A stretch of 64,000 bases of DNA, taken from positions 2,790,001 through 2,854,000 of the forward strand of contig NZ_CP108458.1 in the NCBI RefSeq assembly GCF_036242395.1. The letters are read 5' to 3'. The first letter of the stretch is position 1; the number at the start of each line of letters is the position of its first letter. The notes under the pieces were generated by a model. That model searched no databases. It worked only from the letters and a program-made list of their open reading frames with translations, and was not told the DNA's origin. This DNA comes from Kitasatospora sp. NBC_01266. GTDB taxonomy: Bacteria > Actinomycetota > Actinomycetes > Streptomycetales > Streptomycetaceae. The translations under genes were made by a program, and so were the position numbers. Positions 43,228 through 52,109 of the stretch are shown in pieces.

Positions 43228-46200
43228 TCAGCGGGCGAGCGGCGGGCGGCCGGTGGTGGCGGGCTCGAGCAGGAGCAGCGAGGGCACCTGGTCGGGACAG
43301 GCGAGCCGGAGCAGCCCGTAGCCGATCCCGGCCAGGCCGTTCAGCAGCCCCGGGGTGGCGACCTGGTCGGGCGTCCCGCAGCGCGGGCCGAGGAGTTCCA
43401 CCGCACCGAGCAGCTCGCCGGTGCGGCGCTCCAGAGCGGCCCGGGCGGTACGGCTGCCGCACTCGGCCAGCCGGCCCAGCGTCTCCAGCGCCCCCAGGGC
43501 GCCCCGGCCCAGACTCAGGTCGTGGCGCAGCAGCCGGCCCGCGACCTCGTCCACCGCGGCGGCCAGCTCCTCCAGGTCGGCGGCGGTGTCGGGGAGTTCG
43601 GCAGCGGGGCCGGGGAGTTCAGCGGCGGGGCCGGGGAGTTCGGTGGCGGCCAGGACCACCCCGGGCAGTCCGGCGTACCAGGAGCCGTCCCGCACGACCT
43701 CCGGGTCCCGTCGGGCGGTCGCCAGCGCGGCGCGCAGCAGCGCCGTTCCGGCCACCGCGTGGCGGCTGACGGCTCCGGGGGCGTCCTGGGCGACGGCGAA
43801 GCGCAGCAGTGCCCAGCCGATCCCGGCGTCCCCGGTCGCGAACCCGGGCCGCGCCCTCGGCCCGGTGCGGGCCTCGAGACGGGTGAGCAGCTCGTCGGCC
43901 ACCGTCCGGGCCAGCGCCGCCGCCGGACGCGAGCCGGTGGCCCGCTGCACGGCGACCGCGGCGGCCAGCGCGCCGGCCAGCCCGTCCCCCAGCCCGTCCC
44001 CGATCGCATCCTCGATCCCCGACCCGGCGGCCTGGGCGAGCGCGGTCAGCGCCAGGGCGAGGCAGTCCTGCGGCCCGTCACCGAGCACCCGGTCAAGATT
44101 GCTCCCGGTGTCCGTCCCCGGTTGCGCGCCCAGCAGTTCACGCAGGCGCAGCAGCCCGTGCACGATGCCGCCGAGCCCGTCCAGCGCGCCCGGCCCGGCG
44201 GCCAGGCTCAGCGCCGGGTCCAGCGCCAGCGCCCGCAGCAGCGCGGGCAGCGGGCGCAGCACCGCGCGGGCCAACTCGGTGTAGCGCTCGGCGCCGGCGA
44301 GCCGGCCGGCCTGGGCCAGGAAGAGCGCCACCCCGGTGTACCCCTGGGCCAGTCCGGCGCCCATCGGCAGCACCGCCCAGTGGGCGTCCGCGATCTGCTC
44401 CAGGCCGAGCCAGTTGGCCCGGTCCTCGCCATACACCGCGCGGGCGACCAACTCGTCCGCCACCCCGCAGGCGGCGGCGAGCAGCCGACCGCTGGTGGGC
44501 GGCACGGGGGTGGGCGCGAGCGCTTCCCGCAGCCGCGAGCGCGGGCCCTCGCCCGGGGCGGTGGAGCCGGCCACCGCCAGCGAGGCCGCGATGACCCACT
44601 CCTGGCCGTGCCGGTCGACCTCGCCCATCGCGGCGATCTTGGCGTGGACCGCCGCGAGGGCCGACCCGGGCAGCACCCCTTCGAGGCCGACACCGGTGGA
44701 GGTCCACACCGCCGTCCCCTGCGGCCGGTGGGTGAAGAGCGGCACGTCACCGCGCCACAGGTCGGCGATCTCGTGCTCCACCAGCCGTTGCCGGGCGGGG
44801 TCCTGGGCCGACTCGGTCCACAGCACCGCGAAGACCGCGTCCCGGGCGAGCGCGTCACCCAGCAGGTCCGGGTGGGTCGACTCCTCCAGCAGCGTGGTGT
44901 AGAGCCGGGTCGCCCGCACGATCAGCCGGGCCGGGGCGTTCGCCCAGCGGGCCAGCGGCCCGTCAGCGGCCAGCAGTTCGGCGCGGTGCTCGGTGACCGC
45001 GTCGTACCCGGCCCGGAAGCCGGACAGCAGCGCGGCGCGGTGGTCGGTCACCGCCGACGCCAGCTCCCGCGGCAGCGGCTGGTTCTGGGCTCCCGGGCTG
45101 ATCACCGTGGAGCGCACGGCGCGCATCGCGTCGGTCCCGGCCGACTCCCAGCGCAGGCCGGCGCTGGGGTAGGCCTCGGCGTCCACCCGGCCGAGCGCCG
45201 AGATGTCCAGGGCCCCCTGCTCGCCGATCAGCAGCACGGGCAGCAGGCAGGTGCGCTGGACCGAGGCGGCCAGGGCGTCGGCGGCCGGGTCGTGCCCGGC
45301 GTTGCTGGGCAGCGGCAGCCCGCCGTGCAGCAGGGTCTCGGCATCGACCAGCACCGGCTGGTCGCCGCAGGCGATCACGTTCTCGAAGTGCATGTCCGCG
45401 CCGTCGACCGCGTAGAGCAGGGCCAGCAGCGCGCCCTGGCGGCGGTAGAAGCGGTCGGCCTGCGCGGTGGAGGAGCACCAGCGGTGCTCGACGAACTCCA
45501 GCCAGCCGTAGCCGGGTCGGCGCAGCGAGCGCGGGCTGCGCAGTTCCAGCGCGGGGACCCGGCGGTTGAGCCAGCCCGTCAGCTCGTCCAGCAGGGCGTG
45601 CTGGTCCAGCGGGCGCGGCTTGCAGACGACCCGCCGGCCGTCCGCGAAGGTCAGCACGGCGACGCTGCGGTCGCCCTGGTGGGAGTCGCCGAGACCGAGG
45701 TCCAGGCCGGTCAGCGGGCCCGGGTCCACCCCGTCGAGGAGGCCGGCGACCAGGTCCGCGCGGTCGTCCCGCAGCCGGCCGGCCAGTTCCACCACCGACT
45801 CGACGGCGTCGGCGCAGCCCTGCCCGAGCAGGCGGGCGAGGACCGGGTAGTCGGCGAAGAGACCGGTCAGGCCGCCACGGGTACCGGCTTCGGCGACGAA
45901 GTCCGCGAACCGGTCCCGGGGCGTGGACCCGACCAACTCCCCCGCGCGCCGCGCCTTGTGCATCCGGGTCACCAGGGTCCGGGCCGCCTGCCGGGCGAGG
46001 CGGGCGCCCAGGCGCCGCTCGAAGGCGGACCGGACGACCTCCCGCTCCGCGGTCGGCAGGGTCAGCCGCTGCGCGGCCTCGCCCCAGGCGGCCGCGAGCA
46101 TCGGCCGCAGCACCGGCAGGAAGACCTCCGCACCGTCCGCGTCCGGCCCGAGAGCCTCCCGCGCCGGCCCGTCGGCCGAGTGCTCCGGAGCCAGTTCCAG

Positions 46201-46509
46201 CGCCCGCTCGGCCGTCCGGGCCCAGCCGGGCTTGGCGGTGCGGGCCGCCAGGCTCTCCGGTGCCTCCTCGCCGAGCGCCCGGGCGTCCTCGTCCCGGACA
46301 CCGAGCGCGGCCAGCCAGGCGGCGGTGCCGTCCGACTGGGCCCAGGCCCAGGGCGCGGACCGCAGCGCGTCCAGTTGCAGGCGCACGGCCCGGTCCGGCA
46401 CGGGGGCGCCCGGCGCGGCCAGCCGCTCACAGAGCGTCAGGCCGCGCGCCCACCACGCCTGCGGGAGGCGGGTGGTCCGGGTGTCGAGGAGAGCAGCGCG
46501 ATCAGTCAC
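43228..46509 (-). CDS. LanM-like class II lanthipeptide synthetase without cyclase zinc ligands
   Basis: 1093 residues from the GTG at 46509; an ATG at 46581 would add 24 residues but lies on a repeat in the promoter region and has a poor ribosome site. The kinase-like dehydratase domain is complete, with VVCKPRPLD, GLEFVEHR-type, DGADMHFENVIA and LVDAETLLH motifs. The C-terminal LanC-like domain ends normally (GLLNGLAGIGYGLLRL). However, where LanC proteins bind zinc the sequence reads SWYAGLPG (Tyr945 for Cys) and LSLGRGALG (Gly1001-Arg1002 for Cys-His). It would be expected to phosphorylate and dehydrate Ser/Thr but not to activate Cys for thioether formation. No LanT transporter or protease is adjacent. 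LPGPAAE repeats insert between the two altered motifs. Confidence 0.82.
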   Translation of the reverse strand: MTDRAALLDTRTTRLPQAWWARGLTLCERLAAPGAPVPDRAVRLQLDALRSAPWAWAQSDGTAAWLAALGVRDEDARALGEEAPESLAARTAKPGWARTAERALELAPEHSADGPAREALGPDADGAEVFLPVLRPMLAAAWGEAAQRLTLPTAEREVVRSAFERRLGARLARQAARTLVTRMHKARRAGELVGSTPRDRFADFVAEAGTRGGLTGLFADYPVLARLLGQGCADAVESVVELAGRLRDDRADLVAGLLDGVDPGPLTGLDLGLGDSHQGDRSVAVLTFADGRRVVCKPRPLDQHALLDELTGWLNRRVPALELRSPRSLRRPGYGWLEFVEHRWCSSTAQADRFYRRQGALLALLYAVDGADMHFENVIACGDQPVLVDAETLLHGGLPLPSNAGHDPAADALAASVQRTCLLPVLLIGEQGALDISALGRVDAEAYPSAGLRWESAGTDAMRAVRSTVISPGAQNQPLPRELASAVTDHRAALLSGFRAGYDAVTEHRAELLAADGPLARWANAPARLIVRATRLYTTLLEESTHPDLLGDALARDAVFAVLWTESAQDPARQRLVEHEIADLWRGDVPLFTHRPQGTAVWTSTGVGLEGVLPGSALAAVHAKIAAMGEVDRHGQEWVIAASLAVAGSTAPGEGPRSRLREALAPTPVPPTSGRLLAAACGVADELVARAVYGEDRANWLGLEQIADAHWAVLPMGAGLAQGYTGVALFLAQAGRLAGAERYTELARAVLRPLPALLRALALDPALSLAAGPGALDGLGGIVHGLLRLRELLGAQPGTDTGSNLDRVLGDGPQDCLALALTALAQAAGSGIEDAIGDGLGDGLAGALAAAVAVQRATGSRPAAALARTVADELLTRLEARTGPRARPGFATGDAGIGWALLRFAVAQDAPGAVSRHAVAGTALLRAALATARRDPEVVRDGSWYAGLPGVVLAATELPGPAAELPGPAAELPDTAADLEELAAAVDEVAGRLLRHDLSLGRGALGALETLGRLAECGSRTARAALERRTGELLGAVELLGPRCGTPDQVATPGLLNGLAGIGYGLLRLACPDQVPSLLLLEPATTGRPPLAR

Positions 46510-46554
46510 AGGAACAACGTCCCAGAGCCGCTCGACCGCTATGTAGGGAGCAAG

Positions 46555-46581
46555 CCCCCATATTGTCTGGCGAGCCCCCAT
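46555..46581 (-). repeat. Paired CCCCCAT heptamers, proximal pair
   Basis: CCCCCAT at 46555-46561 and 46575-46581, exactly 20 bases apart, both preceded by G. On the minus strand they read ATGGGGG and lie 46-72 bases upstream of the chosen lanM start. The 20-base spacing places both on the same DNA face, as expected for a dimeric regulator site. Confidence 0.5.
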
Positions 46582-46725
46582 GAGGCACCGTAGTCGCCCC
46601 CCAGCGGATCACCGGTCGGACCGCACCCGCCGCTGACTTGCGGATTCGCCGGCCGGTCCGAGCCCCGGGGGCCGTCCCGGCGGCGCCCCGGGCCGGGCCC
46701 CGGGCGCGGGTGCGGCCCCCCGTTT

Positions 46726-46752
46726 CCCCCATACGCCTCCCCAGGCCCCCAT
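46726..46752 (-). repeat. Paired CCCCCAT heptamers, distal pair
   Basis: CCCCCAT at 46726-46732 and 46746-46752, again exactly 20 bases apart, 171 bases from the proximal pair. Same orientation and spacing as at 46555-46581. Confidence 0.5.
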
Positions 46753-47030
46753 GCCCGCCCGCCGTCCGGTCGCTCCAGCCGGTCCCGGAGCTCCCCATGA
46801 CTCCTCGTCACCACCGCGCGCTGCCGCCCTCCAGACCTCGGCGGCGCCCGTTCGCGCCCGACCTGCGGCGGGTGCGGGCAGCCCCCCGCACAAGCTGGGT
46901 AGCCGCACCGGATGTCCGCCGCCGCCCGGGAACGGCAGTCTGTGGACCGTGCCCGGCCGTGACCGCCACCGCCTCCCCGCTCCGGTGCACCCCCTCCCTT
47001 CGTGCCGCCTTGCCAGCCCTGGAGGCCCCA

Positions 47031-47678
47031 GTGCCAGAACCCGTAGCCGTCAGCGTCGTCGCCCTCGACCCCGTACTCGAAGCGGGAACGCTCAGCGCCC
47101 TTCGCCTGTGTGCCGAGCTGACGGCCACCGCCTCGCCGACCGCTGGTGCCTTCGACAACCCCGAGGACCGGCCCCGGGTGGTCGTGCTGACCGTGGACCG
47201 CTTCGGACACGACGAGTTGGAGCTCCTGCGGGCCACCCGCGACACCCCCGCCCGACCCGCCATCGTGCTGGTCGCCGGCGAACTGGCCCCCGCCGACGCG
47301 CTGCACGCCCTCGCGGCCGGCGCCCGTGCCCTGCTGCTCCGCCGCGAGGCGGACCCCGCCCGGCTCGCCGAGGCCGCCCTGGCCGCCGCCCGCGGCGACT
47401 GCACCCTGCCACCCGAACTCTTCGACCAGGTCCTCGGCCGCTCGGCAACGGAGCACCACCGCCACCGGGGCCGCCCCGGCCAGGTGCCGGGCCTGTCCGA
47501 CCGCGAGCGGGCCGTCCTGCGGATGGTCGCGGAAGGCCACGAGACCAGCGAGATCGCCACCGAACTGGCCTACTCCCAGCGCACGGTGACCACCGTGCTG
47601 CACGACATCACCCAACGCTTCCGGCTGCGCAACCGCGCACACGCCGTCGCCTACGCACTCCGAGCGGGAATGCTTTGA
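47031..47678 (+). CDS. LuxR-family regulator with degenerate receiver-like domain
   Basis: 215 residues from the GTG at 47031, preceded by GGAGG. The start was chosen because the upstream extension is Arg/Pro-rich and unlike protein. The N-terminal ~120 residues have the alternating pattern of a response-regulator receiver (VVALDPVLEAG, VVVLTVDRFG, IVLVAGELAPAD) but without a clear phospho-acceptor Asp-Asp-Lys set. The C-terminal HTH reads LSDRERAVLRMVAEGHETSEIATEL. It is divergent from lanM and followed five bases later by an HTH-only relative, so it probably controls the LanM locus. Confidence 0.82.
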   Translation: MPEPVAVSVVALDPVLEAGTLSALRLCAELTATASPTAGAFDNPEDRPRVVVLTVDRFGHDELELLRATRDTPARPAIVLVAGELAPADALHALAAGARALLLRREADPARLAEAALAAARGDCTLPPELFDQVLGRSATEHHRHRGRPGQVPGLSDRERAVLRMVAEGHETSEIATELAYSQRTVTTVLHDITQRFRLRNRAHAVAYALRAGML

Positions 47679-47683
47679 ACACG

Positions 47684-48004
47684 ATGACCCATCAGTCCCC
47701 CTGCGGCGCCGTCCAACTCCCCTACGCCGCCCTGACCCGACTGGTAACCGGCAGCTACGGCGCCCTCTCCGCCGGGGGCGCCGACCGGGCCCCCGCGCCC
47801 GCCCCGGTGAAGCCCACCCTGACCTCGCGCCAGACGGCCGTGCTGGACCTGGTCGCCGAAGGCCACGGCAACGCGACCATCGCCCGCGCGCTGCGCTGCT
47901 CGGAGCACACCGTCAAGAACACGATCTACGAGCTCATGTCCCGCCTGCACGCGCGCAACCGGGCCCACGCGGTCGCCTACGGCCTGCACCACGGCCTGAT
48001 CTGA
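47684..48004 (+). CDS. HTH-only LuxR-type regulator
   Basis: 106 residues from ATG 47684; a TTG nine bases earlier is an alternative. About 45 residues of Pro/Ala-rich tail precede a LuxR HTH (LTSRQTAVLDLVAEGHGNATIARAL, HTVKNTIYELMSRL). It ends in RNRAHAVAYGLHHGLI, nearly the same as the end of the upstream regulator, so the pair looks like a tandem duplicate whose second copy lost the sensor part. It may compete or heterodimerise with the first. Confidence 0.75.
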   Translation: MTHQSPCGAVQLPYAALTRLVTGSYGALSAGGADRAPAPAPVKPTLTSRQTAVLDLVAEGHGNATIARALRCSEHTVKNTIYELMSRLHARNRAHAVAYGLHHGLI

Positions 48005-48046
48005 CGCACCATCACTTTCCGCCGATCCTCACCTCACGGAGCCGTC

Positions 48047-48871
48047 ATGCCCACCGCCCTTCGCACCGCCCGCCCCCGCCGCTACCTGATGTGCCGCCCG
48101 GCGTACTTCGACGTCACCTACGCCATCAACCCGTGGATGAACCCGGACAAGCCCGTCGACACCGGCCTGGCCGTGGCCCAGTGGCAGCAGCTGCACGACG
48201 CCCTGGTCGAGGCCGGTCACACCGTCGACCTGATCGACCCGGTCCCCGGCCTCCCGGACATGGTCTACGCCGCCAACGGCGCCACCGTGGTGGACGGCAA
48301 GGTCCTCGGCGCCCGCTTCCGCAACGCGGAACGGGCCGCCGAAGGCGCGGCCTACCTGGACTGGTTCCGCGACCACGGCTTCACCGACACCCGCGAACCC
48401 AGCCACCTCAACGAGGGCGAGGGCGACATCCTGACCACCCGCTCCTACCTGCTGGCCGGCCACGGCTTCCGCAGCAGCACGGCGGGCCACCGCGAGGCCC
48501 AGGAGTACTTCGGCCGACAGGTGATCAGCCTGGAACTGACCGACCCGCGCTTCTACCACCTCGACACCGCGCTGGCCGTCCTGGACGGCGACGAGATCAT
48601 GTACAACCCGTCCGCCTTCTCCGCGGACAGCCGCGCCACCCTGCGACGCCTCTTCCCCGACGCCATCCTGGCCACCCCGGACGACGCCGCCGCCTTCGGC
48701 CTCAACGCCCTCAGCGACGGCCGCAACGTCTTCCTCTCCGAAACCGCCCAGCCCCTCGCCGGCCGCCTGCGCGAGCACGGCTACACCCCGCACCTGATCA
48801 ACCTGTCCGAGCTCTTCAAGGGCGGCGGCAGCGTCAAGTGCTGCACCCTGGAACTGCGCCCGGCGGCATGA
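48047..48871 (+). CDS. DDAH/amidinotransferase-family hydrolase
   Basis: 274 residues with ACGGAG before the ATG. The pentein-fold guanidine-modifying family is shown by MCRPAYFDVTYAINPWM, the NEGEGDI acidic motif, FYHLDTALAVL with catalytic His, and the C-terminal GGGSVKCCTLEL with the catalytic Cys. Members hydrolyse methylated arginine to citrulline or transfer amidino groups; this short form is closest to dimethylargininase. It begins 42 bases after the LuxR gene on the same strand. A link to either biosynthetic locus is not evident. Confidence 0.85.
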   Translation: MPTALRTARPRRYLMCRPAYFDVTYAINPWMNPDKPVDTGLAVAQWQQLHDALVEAGHTVDLIDPVPGLPDMVYAANGATVVDGKVLGARFRNAERAAEGAAYLDWFRDHGFTDTREPSHLNEGEGDILTTRSYLLAGHGFRSSTAGHREAQEYFGRQVISLELTDPRFYHLDTALAVLDGDEIMYNPSAFSADSRATLRRLFPDAILATPDDAAAFGLNALSDGRNVFLSETAQPLAGRLREHGYTPHLINLSELFKGGGSVKCCTLELRPAA

Positions 48872-49008
48872 CGCGCCGGCCCGCGATTCGAACGACAGCA
48901 GTCGACCCTGTACGCACAGCTACGCCGGGCCCGAGCCTCGGGCGACGAACTAGCATGAAGAGCGAGGTTGCATCTCCAGGCCCGCGCCGCAGCGGCAGGG
49001 AGGCCGGC

Positions 49009-50844
49009 ATGGCGTTCGACACGACTGGTTTCGAGCAGACGGACAGCTCCCGCTACATACCGATCCCCGAACACGGCCTGATCGGGGATCTCCGTACCAC
49101 CGCCCTGGTCGGCACGAACGGCACCATCGACTGGTACTGCTGCCCGCGCTTCGATTCGCCCAGCGTCTTCGGGTCCATCCTCGACGCCGACCGGGGCGGG
49201 TCGTTCGAGTTGGCCGCCGAGGTCCCGACCCGCACCCGGCAGTTCTACTTCCCTGACACGAACGTGCTGATCACGCGGTTCTTCGCCGCGGACGGGGTGG
49301 CGGAGATCCAGGACTTCATGCCCGTGCTCGACGAGTCGCGCGAGGAGGCCCGGCACCGGCTGATCCGGCGGGTGGTCTGCGTCCGCGGCGCCCTCCCGTT
49401 CCGGGCGCGGATCGCTCCGCGTTTCGGCTACGGAGCCGAAAAGCACACCACGCACCTCGAAGGCCGCCAGGCGGTGTTCAGCGCCCCGTCCCTGACCCTC
49501 GCGCTGACCGCCACCGCGCCCCTGGAGAGCGACGGCCTGGACGCGTGGTCGCACTTCAAGCTGCTCGAGGGCGAGTCCAACGTGTTCGCCCTCGACCAGA
49601 TCGGCGACGACGTCCCGCTCCGGTCGTGCCCGCGCGCCGAGGCGGAGGAGCAGGCCGAGGAGACCGTCCGGTTCTGGCGCCGCTGGCTGGCCGGTTCGCA
49701 GTACCACGGGCGCTGGCGGGAGATGGTGAACCGCTCCGCGCTGGTGCTGAAGCTGCTCACCTACGCGCCGACCGGTGCGATCATCGCCGCACCGACCACC
49801 AGCCTGCCCGAGCAGATCGGCGGCGAGCGCAACTGGGACTACCGCTACGTGTGGGTCCGCGACGCCGCCTTCTGCGTCTACGCCATGCTGCGCCTCGGAT
49901 TCACCTCGGAGGCCGAGGCGTTCATGGGCTTCCTCTGCGAGCGCGGCATCATGGGCGGCACCGGTACGGCCGGCCCGCTGCAGATCATGTACGGCATCGA
50001 CGGGCGCCGCGAGCTGCCCGAGTACGAGCTGCCCCATCTGGAGGGCTACCTCGGCTCCGCGCCGGTGCGGGTCGGCAACGCCGCTACCGGCCAGCTCCAA
50101 CTGGACATCTACGGAGCCCTGATCGACTCGATCTACCTCTACGACAAGTGGGGGCAGCCGATCAGCAGCGCCCGCTGGGACGAGGTCGGCGCGATGGCGG
50201 ACTGGCTCTGCGGGCACTGGGACCAGCCCGACGAGGGAATCTGGGAGACCCGCGCGGGCCGGAGGAACTTCGTGTACTCGCGGCTGATGTGCTGGGTGGC
50301 ACTGGAGCGGGCCATCCGGATGGCGAACCGCCGCGGTCTGCCGGCCGACCTGCCCCGCTGGCGGAAGTCCCGGGACGCGATCTACCGGCAGATCATGCGC
50401 CGCGGCTGGTCGACCGAGCGGGGCGCCTTCGTCCAGGCCCTGGACGACGACGTCCTGGACGCCTCGCTGCTGATGATGCCGATGGCCAAGTTCGTCTCGC
50501 CCACCGACCCCAAGTGGCTCTCCACCCTGGACGCCCTCACCACGGACCTGGTCTCCGACTCGCTGGTCTACCGCTACGACCCGACCGCCAGCCCGGACGG
50601 CCTGCACGGCCCCGAGGGCACCTTCTCCATCTGCTCCTTCTGGTACGTGGAGGCGCTGGCTCGCGCTGGCCGGCTGGAGGAGGCCCGGCTCGCTTTCGAG
50701 AAGATGCTCACCTACGCCAACCACCTCGGCCTGTTCGCCGAGGAGATCGGCCCGACCGGCGAGCAACTCGGCAACTTCCCACAGGCGTTCACCCACCTCT
50801 CGCTGATCAGCGCCGCCTTCAACCTCGACCGCGCGCTGGGCTGA
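49009..50844 (+). CDS. Glycoside hydrolase family 15 protein
   Basis: 611 residues from ATG 49009, which has AGGGAGG upstream; an ATG 54 bases earlier lacks one. The N-terminal beta-sandwich region begins YIPIPEHGLIGDLRTTALVGTNGTIDWYC. The (alpha/alpha)6 catalytic part includes RNWDYRYVWVRDAAF and FSICSFWYVEALARAGR, with the Glu of the AEEIGPTGEQLGNFPQAFTH segment. Actinobacterial members are glucoamylase- or trehalase-like cytosolic enzymes acting on alpha-glucans or trehalose. No signal peptide is seen. Confidence 0.92.
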   Translation: MAFDTTGFEQTDSSRYIPIPEHGLIGDLRTTALVGTNGTIDWYCCPRFDSPSVFGSILDADRGGSFELAAEVPTRTRQFYFPDTNVLITRFFAADGVAEIQDFMPVLDESREEARHRLIRRVVCVRGALPFRARIAPRFGYGAEKHTTHLEGRQAVFSAPSLTLALTATAPLESDGLDAWSHFKLLEGESNVFALDQIGDDVPLRSCPRAEAEEQAEETVRFWRRWLAGSQYHGRWREMVNRSALVLKLLTYAPTGAIIAAPTTSLPEQIGGERNWDYRYVWVRDAAFCVYAMLRLGFTSEAEAFMGFLCERGIMGGTGTAGPLQIMYGIDGRRELPEYELPHLEGYLGSAPVRVGNAATGQLQLDIYGALIDSIYLYDKWGQPISSARWDEVGAMADWLCGHWDQPDEGIWETRAGRRNFVYSRLMCWVALERAIRMANRRGLPADLPRWRKSRDAIYRQIMRRGWSTERGAFVQALDDDVLDASLLMMPMAKFVSPTDPKWLSTLDALTTDLVSDSLVYRYDPTASPDGLHGPEGTFSICSFWYVEALARAGRLEEARLAFEKMLTYANHLGLFAEEIGPTGEQLGNFPQAFTHLSLISAAFNLDRALG

Positions 50845-50885
50845 GGCGGCATCACCGCCGTGTGGCCGCGCCATGGCGCATCACA

Positions 50886-50900
50886 TGAAGACTAAAGTGA
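50886..50900. promoter_or_regulatory. TGAAG-N2-TAAAGTGA element upstream of marR
   Basis: It shares TGAAG-N2-TAAAGTGA with the element at 51593-51606 upstream of the SnoaL-like gene. Located about 70 bases before the MarR start, it is a candidate autoregulatory operator. Confidence 0.35.
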
Positions 50901-50968
50901 CTGCCACCGAGGGAACGGTGCCGGTCAGCCACACTTCTCCCGCCCGGTGGGGCTGATACGCTCGCGAA

Positions 50969-51490
50969 ATGCCCACCGATGACCCGTCGCCCGACACGTC
51001 ACCCGACACGTCGCCGCGGGCGGACGAGCAGGCCGGCCCGTGGCTCGCGCCGGCCGAGCTGGCCTCCTGGATATCGGTGGTCCGCCTGATCACCCGGCTC
51101 CCCTGGGCCATCGACGCACAGTTGCAGCGCGACGCCGAGCTGAGCATGGTCGAGTACATGGCGCTGGCGATGCTCTCCGAGGCCCCCGAGCGGACCTTGC
51201 GGATGAGCACGCTGGCCGAGCACACCAGCACCTCGCTGTCCCGGTTGTCGCACATGGTGAAGCGGCTGGAGGGCCGCGGCTACGTCCGGCGCGAGCCGGA
51301 CCCGAGCGACGGGCGCTTCACCAACGCCGTCCTCCTGCCGACCGGCATGAGCAAGCTCGAGGCGGCCGCGCCCGGCCACGTGGCCTACATCCGCCACCTC
51401 GTGGTGGACAACCTGTCCGGCGAGCGCCTGCGCCGGCTCGGCCAGGACGCCGAGCGCATCCTGCAACGCATCGACTCGCCCGCTCGCTGA
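50969..51490 (+). CDS. MarR-family transcriptional regulator
   Basis: 173 residues. The winged-helix region contains LSMVEYMALAMLSEAPERTLRMSTLAEHTSTSLSRLSHMVKRLE, followed by the wing GYVRREPDPSDGRFTNAVLLPTG, the family signature. The first ~25 residues (repeated PDTSP) are probably disordered. Related AT-richer inverted repeats sit upstream and between the next genes, so it probably regulates itself and the SnoaL/SDR group in response to a small phenolic or lipophilic ligand, as family members do. Confidence 0.9.
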   Translation: MPTDDPSPDTSPDTSPRADEQAGPWLAPAELASWISVVRLITRLPWAIDAQLQRDAELSMVEYMALAMLSEAPERTLRMSTLAEHTSTSLSRLSHMVKRLEGRGYVRREPDPSDGRFTNAVLLPTGMSKLEAAAPGHVAYIRHLVVDNLSGERLRRLGQDAERILQRIDSPAR

Positions 51491-51500
51491 TGACATGACC

Positions 51501-51523
51501 GACTTGACCTGACACATCAAGTC
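51501..51523. promoter_or_regulatory. Inverted repeat GACTTGA-N9-TCAAGTC
   Basis: Perfect 7-bp arms just after the MarR stop, in the leader of the SnoaL-like gene. Half-sites resemble those at 51590 and 53122. Confidence 0.45.
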
Positions 51524-51589
51524 GTCGATCGCACCACTCGACTCCCGACTTGCCAAAACAAAGTCAGCCAGAGCCAGTGCGCCACGATG

Positions 51590-51605
51590 ACTTGAAGGTT
51601 AAAGT
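51590..51605. promoter_or_regulatory. Imperfect palindrome ACTTGAAGGTTAAAGT
   Basis: 12 of 16 positions are symmetric. It lies about 70 bases before the SnoaL-like start and overlaps the TGAAG-N2-TAAAGTGA element shared with the marR upstream region. Confidence 0.4.
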
Positions 51606-51676
51606 GAAAGAGAAGAGGCTGCCCGCTCCGGGCGCCACCTCGTCACCCTCACGTGGCACGGATCAGGAGAACCGAG

Positions 51677-52096
51677 ATGTCACTCGACAACGAGAAGATC
51701 ATCCGCAGGGCCTACCAGGCCGCCGAGGACAAGGACGTCGCCGGCTGGGTCGCCGCCTTCACCGAGGACGGGACCTTCACCGACGAATCCATCCCGCACA
51801 CCTATCGCGGCGCGGCCGAACTGGGCAGGACGGTCGAGGTCTACGCGAAGGCGTTCCCCGACATGCACCGCGAGCTCGGCCAGTTCTACGTGGTCGACAA
51901 CATGGTCATCGTGCAGCTGCGCCTGCAGGGCACCCACCTCGGCCCGCTCGAGCTGCCCTCGGGCACCGTCCCGCCGACCGGCAAGCGCATGGACGCCCCC
52001 TGCTGCGACGTGTTCGAGCTGGTCGACGGCAGGATCAAGCGCTTCGACTGCTACGCGGAGGGCTCCGTCATCGCCGCCCAGCTCGGTCTGGCCTGA
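51677..52096 (+). CDS. SnoaL-like ester cyclase family protein
   Basis: 139 residues from ATG 51677 (AGGAG upstream). The NTF2/SnoaL fold pattern is clear: an N-terminal helix (NEKIIRRAYQAAEDKDVAGWVAAF), TEDGTFTDES, then YAKAFPDMHRELGQFYVVDN and the conserved GKRMDAPCCDVFELVDGRIKRFDCY strand pair. Relatives are polyketide cyclases or hydratases, and many are of unknown substrate. It lies between a MarR gene and an SDR gene and probably belongs to a small detoxification or catabolic group rather than the main cluster. Confidence 0.85.
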   Translation: MSLDNEKIIRRAYQAAEDKDVAGWVAAFTEDGTFTDESIPHTYRGAAELGRTVEVYAKAFPDMHRELGQFYVVDNMVIVQLRLQGTHLGPLELPSGTVPPTGKRMDAPCCDVFELVDGRIKRFDCYAEGSVIAAQLGLA

Positions 52097-52109
52097 GCGA
52101 GGAGAGCCG

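Larger units (their letters stand above)
46510..47030. promoter_or_regulatory. Divergent intergenic region with paired heptamers
   Basis: A 521-base gap between divergent lanM and luxR. It holds two pairs of CCCCCAT, described separately. An in-frame plus-strand extension upstream of the LuxR start is Arg/Pro-rich and looks non-coding. No other gene is seen. Confidence 0.5.

Noticed and set aside
46510..46581. ATG at 46581 as lanM start
   Set aside because: It sits inside a regulatory-looking heptamer repeat and has no good ribosome site; the GTG at 46509 gives a normal-length N terminus. Not fully excluded.
43066..46593. 1175-residue plus-strand open frame opposite lanM
   Set aside because: Pro/Gly/Arg-rich shadow; the minus-strand frame has LanM motifs.
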